Assembly: GCA_964488495.1 (NCBI GenBank)
Contig: CAZAUQ010000023.1
Coordinates: 1-35,357, forward strand
DNA from: UBA1402 sp964488495
GTDB lineage: Bacteria > Bacteroidota > Bacteroidia > Bacteroidales > UBA1402
DNA length: 35,357 bases
Direction of reading: 5' to 3'
Made by a program: the position numbers and the translations under genes. Shown in pieces: positions 23,796 to 32,231 of this stretch (position 1 is its first letter; each line of letters begins with the position of its first letter). The notes under the pieces were generated by a model. That model saw only the letters and a program-made list of their open reading frames with translations, searched no databases and had not been told where the DNA came from.

Positions 23796-25386
23796 AAATT
23801 CAGGATCTTCACTCTCAACCGCTGATTGACGTTGGTATTCTAAGCAACGAGAAGCTAGGCTTTGTGCTGCATTCCAGCCATAAACTTATTGGTTATCTGA
23901 AAGATAGTTCCGAAAGAAAAGAATTCGGCTTAATGCCTCAGGGCAGCTATTCCTGCACCTACGAAGAAGGGATGATATGTTTTCAAAACAAGCTATTCGC
24001 TTCCTTATTCTTTGAGCCTGAGTCTGATCCGGGACATTTCAGTCTTTGCAATGTCCGCATAGGAATCGATTTTCACTGGGAGCAGGAATTGCAACAATGT
24101 TTCGAGGGAGCCTTGCTGATTAAGACAGAAAACCATCGCCTGCTGGCCATCAACCGCATTGCCCTGGAGAGGTATTTATACAGCGTGATTGCTTCAGAAA
24201 TGAATGCCCAGGCTCATCCCGAATTTCTCAAAGCGCATGCCGTCATTTCACGCAGCTGGTTGCTGGCTCAGCTGGGTGCAAATACCCGGACTGAAGCAAA
24301 CAAGGAGAAAAAGGCCGGTAGTCAACCGTCAGGCAGCGAATTCAGAACGAGCCAACCTACATCAGTAAAGCCGGGGACTCACAAACCACAGCAGACGGAC
24401 CCGGAAAGCCGAACTGAACAGATACGATGGTACGAACGCGAAGCACACACCCTGTTTGATGTTTGCGCCGATGATCATTGCCNNNNNNNNNNNNNNNNNN
24501 NNNNNNNNNNNNNNNNNNNNNNNNNNNNNNNNNNNNNNNNNNNNNNNNNNNNNNNNNNNNNNNNNNNNNNNNNNNNNNNNNNTGGTACGAACGCGAAGCA
24601 CACACCCTGTTTGATGTTTGCGCCGATGATCATTGCCAACGTTATCAGGGCGTTTTGGATGCCGATACCCCTCAGGTAAAAACGGCACTCCGCGCTACCG
24701 AAGGTATGGTACTCTGCTCAAACGACGACATTTGCGACGCCCGTTTCTCGAAATGCTGCGGAGGTCTTACCGAAAGTTTTGAAAATTGCTGGGCCGACAT
24801 CAGACTGCCCTATCTGGTATCAAAACCTGATTTGATACCGGCTCCCGATCAAAGCACTTATGCTGACCTTCCTCGCTTTATCCTGAGCAATCCACCTTCG
24901 TTTTGTAACACCGGCAATCAGGCTGTTCTGAAACAGGTGCTCAAAGACTATGATTTCCAAACCAGGGACTTTTTCCGCTGGACTGTACGTTACGGTGTCG
25001 AAGAGCTTTCTGACTTATTTACACAGCGTTCCGGAATGGACCTTGGCTTGCTCAGCGATCTGGAAGCCCTCGAAAGAGGCGGCTCCGGCCGGATTATTCG
25101 CTTAAAAATAAGCGGCAGAAAAGGCAGCATTATTTTGGGCAAAGAACTTGAAATACGCCGTTGTTTGTCTAAAACCCATCTATACAGTTCGGCTTTTGTG
25201 GTCGAAAAGGAATTGGATGAACAGGGCAAAGTCCGGTATTTTATATTGCATGGTGCCGGTTGGGGGCATGGCGTGGGACTCTGTCAGATCGGAGCAGCCG
25301 TCATGGCTGAACAAGGTTATAACTATAAACAAATACTTGAACATTATTACCCTAACACGCAAATAAAGAAGCTCTATGACTCCTAA
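23792..25386 (+). CDS. SpoIID/LytB-domain protein without signal peptide (interrupted only by an assembly gap)
   Basis: Related to SpoIID, a lytic transglycosylase that cuts glycan strands lacking stem peptides. Seen: LERYLYSVIASEMNAQAHPE with the catalytic-type Glu136, AHAVISRSW, the cysteine motif VCADDHCQ (Cys225, Cys230), SKCCGG, and the C-terminal GWGHGVGLCQIGAAVMAEQG. A charged linker covers about 165-210. The N-terminus (MKIQDLHSQPLIDVGIL) is not a signal peptide, unusual for a wall enzyme. A 100-N gap splits the frame, but the 55 bases before and after it are identical; collapsing them gives one open frame of 479 residues. The gene overlaps the MFS gene by 11 bases. Confidence 0.85.
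24428..24482. repeat. Left copy of the 55-bp contig-end overlap
   Basis: Identical over all 55 bases to 24583-24637 on the other side of the N run. Both copies encode the same residues (WYEREAHTLFDVCADDHC), so this is one locus represented twice. Confidence 0.93.
24483..24582. other. Assembly gap of 100 N, probably false
   Basis: Exactly 100 unknown bases. With identical 55-bp flanks, the two contigs overlap and the true gap length is most likely negative (minus 55). Removing 155 bases in total restores the spoIID-like reading frame. Confidence 0.93.
24583..24637. repeat. Right copy of the 55-bp contig-end overlap
   Basis: Identical to 24428-24482. It continues into QRYQGVLDADTP, the expected continuation of the SpoIID domain. 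Confidence 0.93.
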
Positions 25387-26665
25387 AGTGGTTGCAACGA
25401 AACGCTCTCCCTGGATCTGGGTCCCCAGTCTGTATTTTGGCGAAGGCCTGCCCTATGTAGCTGTAATGACCATTTCGGTGATACTCTACAAGCGCTTTGG
25501 TATGTCCAATACCGACATCGCCTTTTACACTGCCTGGCTCTATCTGCCCTGGACCATTAAGTTTCTTTGGAGTCCGTTTGTTGATATTCTCAAAAGCAAG
25601 CGTTGGTGGATAGTGCTGATGCAGTTGTTGATAGGAGCCTTCCTGGGAGGTGTGGCATTCAGCCTGCCTACTCCCTTTTGGTTTCAGGCCAGTCTGGCTT
25701 TTTTCTGGTTGATGGCTTTTAGTTCGGCCACCCATGATATTGCTGCCGACGGCTTTTACATGCATGGACTGGAAACCAGACAACAGGCTTTCTTTATCGG
25801 TATTCGCAATACTTTTTATCGCCTGGCCATGATCACCGGCCAGGGACTAATTATTATTCTGGCCGGCAAAATCGAACAGCGACCAGGCAATCCTTTTGGC
25901 ATGGAACAAATACCCTACGCCTGGATGCTGGTCTTTTTGATAATGGCTGTCTTTTTTGTTTTACTAAGTATGTACCACGCCTTTGTCCTGCCCCGCCCGC
26001 AAACCGACCTTGAACGCAAATCACTGAGCTACAAACAACTGTGGCAGGATTTGCTGACTAGTTTTAAAAGTTTTTTCCAAAAGAAACACATCCTTTCGGC
26101 CATTGCCTTTATGCTCCTTTATCGTTTTTCGGAAGCTCAATTGGTCAAGATTGCCTCACCATTTTTACTGGACAGCACCGAGGTCGGAGGCCTGGGCCTG
26201 AATACAGCCCAGGTGGGCTTTGCTTACGGAACTCTGGGCATTGTCTGTCTGGTCATAGGTGGCATACTGGGTGGCATAGTCATTTCCAAAAAAGGATTGG
26301 CAGCCAGTTTATGGCCTATGGTGTTCATGCTCTGTCTGCCTAATCTGGTTTATGTTTACTTTGCTTTTGCCCGGCCTGAATCACTGACTGTGATCAACCT
26401 GGGTATTGCCCTGGAGCAACTTGGTTATGGCTATGGTTTTACAGCTTATACCATGTATTTGTTGCATTTCAGTCAGGGGCCTTTCAAAACAGCCCATTAC
26501 GCCATTTGTACCGCTTTTATGGCCCTGGGTATGATGATTCCGGGTATGTTTGCCGGCGCCTTACAGGAATGGCTGGGTTATCCGCTCTTTTTTGTCTGGA
26601 TTGTGCTGGCCACCTTGCCCTGTTTTTGGGTAGTAGGCCTGGTTAAAAAACATCTTAAAGAATAA
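25376..26665 (+). CDS. AmpG-like MFS transporter
   Basis: A 429-residue inner-membrane protein with about 12 hydrophobic helices. The N-terminal region PSLYFGEGLPYVAVMTIS, PWTIKFLWSPFVD and the SSATHDIAADGFYMH segment are typical of the AmpG branch, whose best-known member imports anhydro-muropeptides for cell-wall recycling. The start lies inside the end of the spoIID-like gene (11-base overlap), and tex begins 2 bases after its stop. With the glycosyltransferase, DUF4922 and SpoIID-like genes it makes a coupled set that may take up and process wall-derived sugars. The substrate is inferred, not shown. Confidence 0.88.
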   Translation: MTPKVVATKRSPWIWVPSLYFGEGLPYVAVMTISVILYKRFGMSNTDIAFYTAWLYLPWTIKFLWSPFVDILKSKRWWIVLMQLLIGAFLGGVAFSLPTPFWFQASLAFFWLMAFSSATHDIAADGFYMHGLETRQQAFFIGIRNTFYRLAMITGQGLIIILAGKIEQRPGNPFGMEQIPYAWMLVFLIMAVFFVLLSMYHAFVLPRPQTDLERKSLSYKQLWQDLLTSFKSFFQKKHILSAIAFMLLYRFSEAQLVKIASPFLLDSTEVGGLGLNTAQVGFAYGTLGIVCLVIGGILGGIVISKKGLAASLWPMVFMLCLPNLVYVYFAFARPESLTVINLGIALEQLGYGYGFTAYTMYLLHFSQGPFKTAHYAICTAFMALGMMIPGMFAGALQEWLGYPLFFVWIVLATLPCFWVVGLVKKHLKE

Positions 26666-26667
26666 GT

Positions 26668-28803
26668 ATGCTGAATGTAGTTGCACATATTGCTGAGGCT
26701 CTCAGAATCAAGGAGGAAGTAGTTAAAAACACCCTGAATTTGCTGGACGAAGGTGCCAGCATTCCTTTTATCAGCCGTTACCGCAAAGAAAACACCGGAG
26801 GGCTGAACGAAGTGCAATTGAGCAATCTAGCTGACTTGTACGAAGAACTTAAAGCCCTGGAAAAACGCAAAGAAAGCATCCTGCAAAGCATAGAGGAACA
26901 AGGCAAGCTAAGCCCTGAACTAAAACAACAAATAGAAGCTTGTACACAAAAAAACGAACTGGAAGACCTATACCTGCCTTATCGTCCCAAACGCCGCACC
27001 AGGGCTCAGATAGCCAGAGAAAAAGGCTTGGAACCACTGGCAGCTTTATTGATGAGACAAGGCCCACAGGACATCAGTCAACTGGCTGCCCGTTTCACCG
27101 GTGCGGCTGTAAAGGATATTCAGGAAGCCCTTGATGGCGCCTCTGATATCATAGCCGAATGGGTGAACGAAAACAGCCGGGCTCGTCAGCAACTTCGGAA
27201 TCACTTCAGACGCAGCGCGCAAATCCGCTCTGTTGTTGTCAAAGGCAAAGAAAGCGAAGGACAAAACTACCGGGATTATTTTGACTACAGCGAAGCACTG
27301 CGCTCCTGTTCTTCGCATCGCTTTCTGGCCATGATCCGGGGCATGAACGAAGGCTTCCTGAGTATTAGCCTGAAACCCGACGACGAGGCTTGCCTGAACA
27401 GCCTGGAGCGCTTGTTTGTACGGGCAGACAATCCTGCCGGCAAGTTGGTTGCAGAGGCGGTGAAAGATGCCTTTAAACGCCTGCTGAAACCTTCTATTGA
27501 GAATGAATTCCTGAGTTTGAGCAAAGAAAAGGCCGATCTGGAAGCCATTCAGGTTTTTGCAGACAACCTGAAACAATTGCTCTTGGCTCCTCCCCTTGGG
27601 CAAAAAAGAATATTGGCCATTGATCCGGGTTATAAGAGTGGTTGTAAACTGGTATGCCTCGATGCGCAAGGCAAACTCCTGCACAACGAAAACATTTTTC
27701 CCCATCTGGATCAACGGCAAAAAATCGTGGCAGCAAAAAAAATGGCTCAATTGGTAGAAAGTTATAAGATTGAAGCCATTGCCATAGGCAACGGAACAGC
27801 ATCGAGAGAGACCGAGGCTTTTGTCAAAAATTTAAGGCTGGATCGGGTAGTGAAGGTTTATGTGGTAAGCGAAAACGGAGCTTCTGTCTATTCGGCTTCG
27901 GCCATTGCCCGCGAAGAATTTCCCGATTACGATGTCACCGTGCGCGGTGCAGTGTCCATAGGACGGCGATTATGCGATCCTCTGGCCGAACTGGTCAAAA
28001 TCGACCCCAAAGCCATTGGCGTTGGCCAATACCAGCACGACGTCGATCAACAAAAACTAAAGAAAGCCCTTGATCAGACAGTGGTGCATTGTGTCAATGC
28101 GGTGGGCGTAAATCTGAATACGGCCAGCAAACATCTGCTGAGCTACGTATCGGGCCTCAATGCTCAGTCGGCTGCCCGGATTGTTGCTTATCGCGACGAA
28201 AAAGGAGCTTTCAGCCTGCGAAACGAGCTGCTCAGGGTGCCCTTTGTAGGGCCCAAAAGCTTTGAACAGGCGGCAGGCTTCCTGCGCATACCAGGTTCTG
28301 CTCACCCTCTGGACAATACGGCTGTCCATCCGGAACGTTATGCCCTGGTGGAAAAAATGGCCTCAGACCTGGGTCGCACCACAGAAGCCTTAATCGGAAA
28401 TGCGGCCTTACGCAAACAAATTCCTCTGGAAAACTACCTGAATGAAACTACGGGCTGGCCAACCCTGAACGATATCATGCAGGAACTCGATAAACCGGGA
28501 CGCGATCCCCGGGCAAAAATCGAATTCTTTGAATTTGATCCCAACATAAGAAAATTCGAGGACCTCCATGAAGGTATGGTTCTACCCGGCATTGTAACCA
28601 ACATCACCAATTTTGGCTGTTTTGTGGATATCGGCATTAAGGAAAACGGCTTACTTCACCTTTCACAGATAGCAGATCGCTTTGTTAGTCAAGCCACTGA
28701 TGTGGTAAGTTTGCATCAACACATCAAAGTGAGAATTTTGTCTCTTGATCCGGAACGAAGGCGTATTCAATTGAGTTTGAAAAATAATCCGGAGGCCTCC
28801 TGA
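26668..28803 (+). CDS. tex: Tex-family S1 RNA-binding transcription accessory protein
   Basis: A 711-residue cytosolic nucleic-acid-binding protein affecting transcription. Domain order is standard: N-terminal Tex helical region (SIPFISRYRKENTGGL, LEDLYLPYRPKRRTRA), a YqgF/RNase H-like domain beginning ILAIDPGYKSGCKLVCLD (about residue 314), helix-hairpin-helix repeats (VGVNLNTASKHLLSYVSGL), and a C-terminal S1 domain (about 635-706, VTNITNFGCFVDIGI). Full length. It is the last gene of the tight plus-strand chain, starting two bases after the MFS gene. Confidence 0.97.
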   Translation: MLNVVAHIAEALRIKEEVVKNTLNLLDEGASIPFISRYRKENTGGLNEVQLSNLADLYEELKALEKRKESILQSIEEQGKLSPELKQQIEACTQKNELEDLYLPYRPKRRTRAQIAREKGLEPLAALLMRQGPQDISQLAARFTGAAVKDIQEALDGASDIIAEWVNENSRARQQLRNHFRRSAQIRSVVVKGKESEGQNYRDYFDYSEALRSCSSHRFLAMIRGMNEGFLSISLKPDDEACLNSLERLFVRADNPAGKLVAEAVKDAFKRLLKPSIENEFLSLSKEKADLEAIQVFADNLKQLLLAPPLGQKRILAIDPGYKSGCKLVCLDAQGKLLHNENIFPHLDQRQKIVAAKKMAQLVESYKIEAIAIGNGTASRETEAFVKNLRLDRVVKVYVVSENGASVYSASAIAREEFPDYDVTVRGAVSIGRRLCDPLAELVKIDPKAIGVGQYQHDVDQQKLKKALDQTVVHCVNAVGVNLNTASKHLLSYVSGLNAQSAARIVAYRDEKGAFSLRNELLRVPFVGPKSFEQAAGFLRIPGSAHPLDNTAVHPERYALVEKMASDLGRTTEALIGNAALRKQIPLENYLNETTGWPTLNDIMQELDKPGRDPRAKIEFFEFDPNIRKFEDLHEGMVLPGIVTNITNFGCFVDIGIKENGLLHLSQIADRFVSQATDVVSLHQHIKVRILSLDPERRRIQLSLKNNPEAS

Positions 28804-28882
28804 GCAAAAACAAAGTTGCCGCATTAAACAAAATGCCTTAATTTTACCAGGCTTTTCCTTAGCGTCATCGAATTATGAGTTT

Positions 28883-29734
28883 ATGAAATCCTCACACACA
28901 CAACCATATACTATCGGCCTGGCTCTGAGCGGCGGGGGTGCCAAAGGTTTTGCACATGCCGGTGCTATTAAGGCTCTCGAAGAATACGGTATTTCCCCCG
29001 ACATTATTTCGGGCACCAGCGCCGGTGCCATTGTGGGTTCTCTCTATGCCGACGGATGCACTCCGCACGAAATCATAGAATTGTTCAACAATACCTCTTT
29101 TTACAAATTTGCCAGCTTTGCCCGCTCCAAAAGCGGTTTGTTCAAAATAGACAATTTCCGCAAGGCCATGGACCAAAAACTTAAGGCCAAGACTTTCGAA
29201 GAACTGGGCATTCCTTTGTACGTGAACGCTACAGATATGTTTCACGGCAAAAACGTGTTCTTCAACTCCGGCAGCCTGTTGGATAAGGTCATAGCTTCCT
29301 GCAGCATCCCCATTATCTTTGAACCCGTATTGATCGATGGTGTTCATTATTCTGACGGAGGCCTCCTGTGCAACTTCCCGGTGGAAATATTGCGCAAACA
29401 ATGCCAATACCTGATCGGTGTCAATGTAGGCCCGGTGGACATAGATCACGAAGAACAACTCAACCTCCTGGATATTATTCAACGCACTTATTTTTTCATC
29501 CGCAAGGCCAACGTTTTGAACGTAAGAGAACAATGTGACCTGTTGATTGAGCCGCCTTCGATTGATAAATACGGCATGTTCGATGCTGTCAAAAACGAGG
29601 AAATATTTCAATTGGGCTATCAGTCCGCCATTGACGTCCTGAATGCTCAGGCAGAAAAGGTAAAAGAAATGCAAGCCTTGAGCTTTTCTCAACTGAAAAA
29701 GAAGAAAAGTTCACTCAAACGACCACAACCATAA
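28883..29734 (+). CDS. Patatin-like phospholipase
   Basis: A 283-residue serine lipid hydrolase with the patatin Ser-Asp dyad: the oxyanion motif SGGGAKG (16-22), nucleophile Ser46 in GTSAG, and Asp158 in SDGGLLCNFP. No signal peptide is seen, so it is probably a cytosolic or membrane-associated phospholipase of the RssA/YchK class. A three-codon frame (28875-28886) overlaps the start. The C-terminus ends in a basic KKKKSSLKRPQP tail whose coding DNA forms the first copy of a 27-bp tandem duplication. The gene is followed by menA 49 bases later. Confidence 0.9.
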   Translation: MKSSHTQPYTIGLALSGGGAKGFAHAGAIKALEEYGISPDIISGTSAGAIVGSLYADGCTPHEIIELFNNTSFYKFASFARSKSGLFKIDNFRKAMDQKLKAKTFEELGIPLYVNATDMFHGKNVFFNSGSLLDKVIASCSIPIIFEPVLIDGVHYSDGGLLCNFPVEILRKQCQYLIGVNVGPVDIDHEEQLNLLDIIQRTYFFIRKANVLNVREQCDLLIEPPSIDKYGMFDAVKNEEIFQLGYQSAIDVLNAQAEKVKEMQALSFSQLKKKKSSLKRPQP

Positions 29735-29767
29735 GCGTTTCTCAAACGACTACAATTATGAGCGTTT
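29714..29767. repeat. 27-bp tandem duplication spanning the patatin stop codon
   Basis: Two adjacent copies, 29714-29740 and 29741-29767, share CTCAAACGAC at the start and AGCGTTT at the end. They differ at about four positions. The first copy holds the last codons and the TAA stop; the second would read on in the same frame to a TGA. Confidence 0.88.
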
Positions 29768-29783
29768 TAAAAAAGATTAAAAC

Positions 29784-30680
29784 ATGAATTCCATTAAACT
29801 CTATATTCAAACTTTTCGCCCCAGAACCCTGCCTTTATCGGTTTCAGGCATCATCCTGGGCAGCTTATTGGCCGCCTCCGGAGGGCATTTCAATGTCTGG
29901 ACCTTTATACTGGCCCTGTTTACCACTTTGAGTCTGCAAATACTATCGAATATTTCCAACGAATTGGGTGACGCACAAAAAGGCACCGATACCGCCGATC
30001 GCAAAGGCCCGGCTTATGTGCTGCTATCCGGAGCTCTCACAAAAAAAGATTTCAAATATCTGATTATTGTCTTTAGCCTGCTAAGCATCGTCTTTGGCAA
30101 TTTGCTGGTGTACAACTCGCTGGATTATTTCTTCAGCAAAGAAGGCTTGATTATGCTGGCTTTTGGAGGCTTGGCTATCATTGCTTCCATCACATATACC
30201 CTGGGGGAAAAACCCTATGGTTACAAAGGATGGGGCGATTTGTTTGTGTTTGTTTTTTTTGGCTTGCTGAGCACCCTGGGAGTCTATTTTTTACAGAGCG
30301 GACAATTTCCCCTCCTGCTTTTGCTCCCGGCCTCTGCCTGTGGATTTCTGATCACCGGAGTGTTGAATCTGAACAATATCCGCGACATGGAGACCGATAA
30401 GATCAATCGGATTACTGTGCCCCTGTTGTTAGGCGAACGCAAAGCAAAAATATATCACCACCTGCTGGTTTACGGAGCTTTTGTGTTGATACTGATATAT
30501 AATCTGCTGAAAGCTTCGGCCTGGCCTCAATATCTTTACTTGCTTTTGCTTCCGTTGGCGGTATTTCACCTGAATCGGGTGCGTTCGCTCAAAGATAAAG
30601 AGCTCGATTCGCAACTGCCGGTTTTGGTGTTGCTGACCATCCTGTTTTGTCTTGTGGTGGGATTTACTTCTTTCCTGTAA
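29784..30680 (+). CDS. menA: 1,4-dihydroxy-2-naphthoate polyprenyltransferase
   Basis: Attaches the polyprenyl tail to dihydroxynaphthoate, giving demethylmenaquinone in the inner membrane. The 298-residue protein has about eight or nine helices, the prenyltransferase Asp motif NELGDAQKGTD (about 60-70), and the MenA-type second motif NNIRDMETD. The RPRTLPLS start is typical. It converges with menG, the next enzyme in the pathway; their coding ends overlap by 17 bases. Confidence 0.96.
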   Translation: MNSIKLYIQTFRPRTLPLSVSGIILGSLLAASGGHFNVWTFILALFTTLSLQILSNISNELGDAQKGTDTADRKGPAYVLLSGALTKKDFKYLIIVFSLLSIVFGNLLVYNSLDYFFSKEGLIMLAFGGLAIIASITYTLGEKPYGYKGWGDLFVFVFFGLLSTLGVYFLQSGQFPLLLLLPASACGFLITGVLNLNNIRDMETDKINRITVPLLLGERKAKIYHHLLVYGAFVLILIYNLLKASAWPQYLYLLLLPLAVFHLNRVRSLKDKELDSQLPVLVLLTILFCLVVGFTSFL

Positions 30681-31356
30681 AAATACGAGCCAACCCCAGA
30701 CTCAACGCTTGCTGCCGGGTTTCGGCAAAACCGCAGGATTGCATAATTTGCAGGAATTCCTTGGGTTTTGGAAAACGCAAAACAGATGCCGGTAAGTAGG
30801 CATACGCATGCTTATCGCCCGAGATAAGCCCTCCTATCCAGGGTAATATCCGGGTAAAGTAAAAAGAATAAAGTCCATACAAAAAACGCCCCTGAGGCAC
30901 CGAAAGTTCCAGAATCAACAGCATTCCTCCGGGTTTGAGCACCCGCAGCATCTCCTGCAAACCCAGTTCCAGGTTTTCATAATTGCGAACTCCAAAGGCT
31001 ACTCCTACTGCATCAAAACTGTTGTCGGGATAAGCTATGGCTTCGCTGTCGCCCTGCCGGAGTTGTATTATATCGCTCAGTCCCTGAGCCTGCACTTTTT
31101 GATTGCCTAACAGCAGCATTTGTTCCGAAAGGTCCAGGCCTAAAACCGAAGGAACACCGGCCCTGGCCAGGGCAATACTGAAATCGGCTGTTCCGCAGGC
31201 CATATCCATTACCCTGGCGTGAGGAACCTCAAGAATCTTCCTGACGGCTTTACGCCTCCAGCTTTTATCCACATTGAGCGATAACAAGTGATTCAATTGG
31301 TCGTAATGCGGGGCGATCTGATCAAAAAGTTTCTTTATGGTATTCTTTGGGGGCAT
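30664..31356 (-). CDS. menG: Demethylmenaquinone methyltransferase
   Basis: Methylates demethylmenaquinone to menaquinone with S-adenosylmethionine (UbiE/MenG family). The 230-residue protein shows F-D-IAPHYDQLNHLLSLNVDKSWR at the N-terminus, SAM motif MDMACGTADFS, FGVRNYENLELGLQEM and RVLKPGG. It lies on the opposite strand to menA, with overlapping 3' ends, and 5 bases downstream of the outer-membrane-like gene, from whose promoter it is probably read. Since this phylum uses menaquinone, MenG is preferred over UbiE. Confidence 0.95.
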   Translation of the reverse strand: MPPKNTIKKLFDQIAPHYDQLNHLLSLNVDKSWRRKAVRKILEVPHARVMDMACGTADFSIALARAGVPSVLGLDLSEQMLLLGNQKVQAQGLSDIIQLRQGDSEAIAYPDNSFDAVGVAFGVRNYENLELGLQEMLRVLKPGGMLLILELSVPQGRFLYGLYSFYFTRILPWIGGLISGDKHAYAYLPASVLRFPKPKEFLQIMQSCGFAETRQQALSLGLARIFTGKK

Positions 31357-31361
31357 GAAGC

Positions 31362-32003
31362 TTAGTCTTTGATGTGATAAAACATAAAACCGAGATAGAC
31401 TCTGGGGCCACGTACAAAATCATCCTGAGGATTGGAAATATTCATCAGGTAATCGATTTTGAAAATCAGATGCATTTTTTCGCTCAGGCTGTATTCTATA
31501 CCTGCAAAAGGGCATAAGGCCATAAAAGGATAATCTCTATAGGATACAGCCTGTTCAGTCGTATAATCCTGCGGATTGTCTTGCAACAAAGTCAAATTTT
31601 TGACTGCTCCGCCTCCCAGGGTAGCTCCGCCAAAAGGTTTGAATTTGCCGAATTCGCGGTGGTAATCAGCTAAAAGACCTCCCCAGCCAATGGATACGTT
31701 GCTGTTGTAATTACCATAACGAAGTGTGGTACCGTATCCCTCGGTACCGATGCGAAAATAATCTCCGAAATGAAATCGGATGGCACCGCCCAATCCCAAG
31801 GGTATTCCTTTCATTTCTTCTACAGCCAGGAGTGCTCCCTGAGTATCGTAGACCGCAGTCTTTCCGCCGAAGAAAAAACCGCTGTGGGGCATCATACCTC
31901 CGGAAAATCCTTTGTAGGCAAATTTTGCTCCATTTTCGCGGGCAAAACAACTATTGTTAATACTGCAGATAACAACAGCCAATATAAAAAATCTTCTTAT
32001 CAT
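31362..32003 (-). CDS. Predicted outer-membrane beta-barrel-like protein
   Basis: A 213-residue exported protein. Residues 1-22 (MIRRFFILAVVICSINNSCFA) form a signal peptide; the rest is a series of Gly- and aromatic-rich amphipathic strands (FRIGTEGYGTTLRYGNY, IGWGGLLADYHREFGKFKPFGGATLGG), ending in RVYLGFMFYHIKD. This is consistent with a small barrel, but no named family is recognised. I start at the ATG at 32003; in-frame ATGs at 32030 and 32057 add residues before the signal, and 32057 overlaps the promoter element (32055-32062). The gene is 5 bases upstream of menG on the same strand. Confidence 0.75.
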   Translation of the reverse strand: MIRRFFILAVVICSINNSCFARENGAKFAYKGFSGGMMPHSGFFFGGKTAVYDTQGALLAVEEMKGIPLGLGGAIRFHFGDYFRIGTEGYGTTLRYGNYNSNVSIGWGGLLADYHREFGKFKPFGGATLGGGAVKNLTLLQDNPQDYTTEQAVSYRDYPFMALCPFAGIEYSLSEKMHLIFKIDYLMNISNPQDDFVRGPRVYLGFMFYHIKD

Positions 32004-32054
32004 TTTATTTATAACCAGGCATAAAGCCATAGAAGCCAATCTCTTTAAAAAATG

Positions 32055-32062
32055 CAAAGGTA
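32055..32062 (-). promoter_or_regulatory. -7 promoter element of the outer-membrane-like gene and menG
   Basis: TACCTTTG on the minus strand matches TAnnTTTG. Its position overlaps the most upstream in-frame ATG (32057), so translation must begin further in. Confidence 0.6.
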
Positions 32063-32174
32063 GGTAATCCTTTAGTAACCCTAAAACAGCAAACTGCAGA
32101 ACAGTCTATAAAAAATGTTTTCTTTATAGAAAAAATAATTTCATCAAAGAGAACAACCTAAGAATATTCTATTA

Positions 32175-32182
32175 TACCTTTG
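32175..32182 (+). promoter_or_regulatory. -7 promoter element of the small lipoprotein gene
   Basis: TACCTTTG matches TAnnTTTG and is followed by an AT-rich leader of about 49 bases before the ATG at 32232. Confidence 0.65.
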
Positions 32183-32231
32183 CAGCGGTTTTCAATATTT
32201 TTATTTCACTTATTTTTTATTAATTACTCCA

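Noticed and set aside
24428..24637. 55-bp direct repeat as a mobile-element target duplication or attachment site
   Set aside because: Both copies encode the same SpoIID residues in frame, and collapsing them restores the gene; a contig-end overlap explains it fully.
24357..24688. Minus-strand frames running through the N gap
   Set aside because: They exist only because the N run is translated as X, and they contain reverse translations of the duplicated 55-mer.
28820..28850. GCATT/AATGC stem after tex as a terminator
   Set aside because: Short stem, and the T-rich stretch is interrupted and displaced.
28892..29692. Long open frame antisense to the patatin gene
   Set aside because: It mirrors codon bias of the real gene, has no recognisable domain and lies wholly within it.
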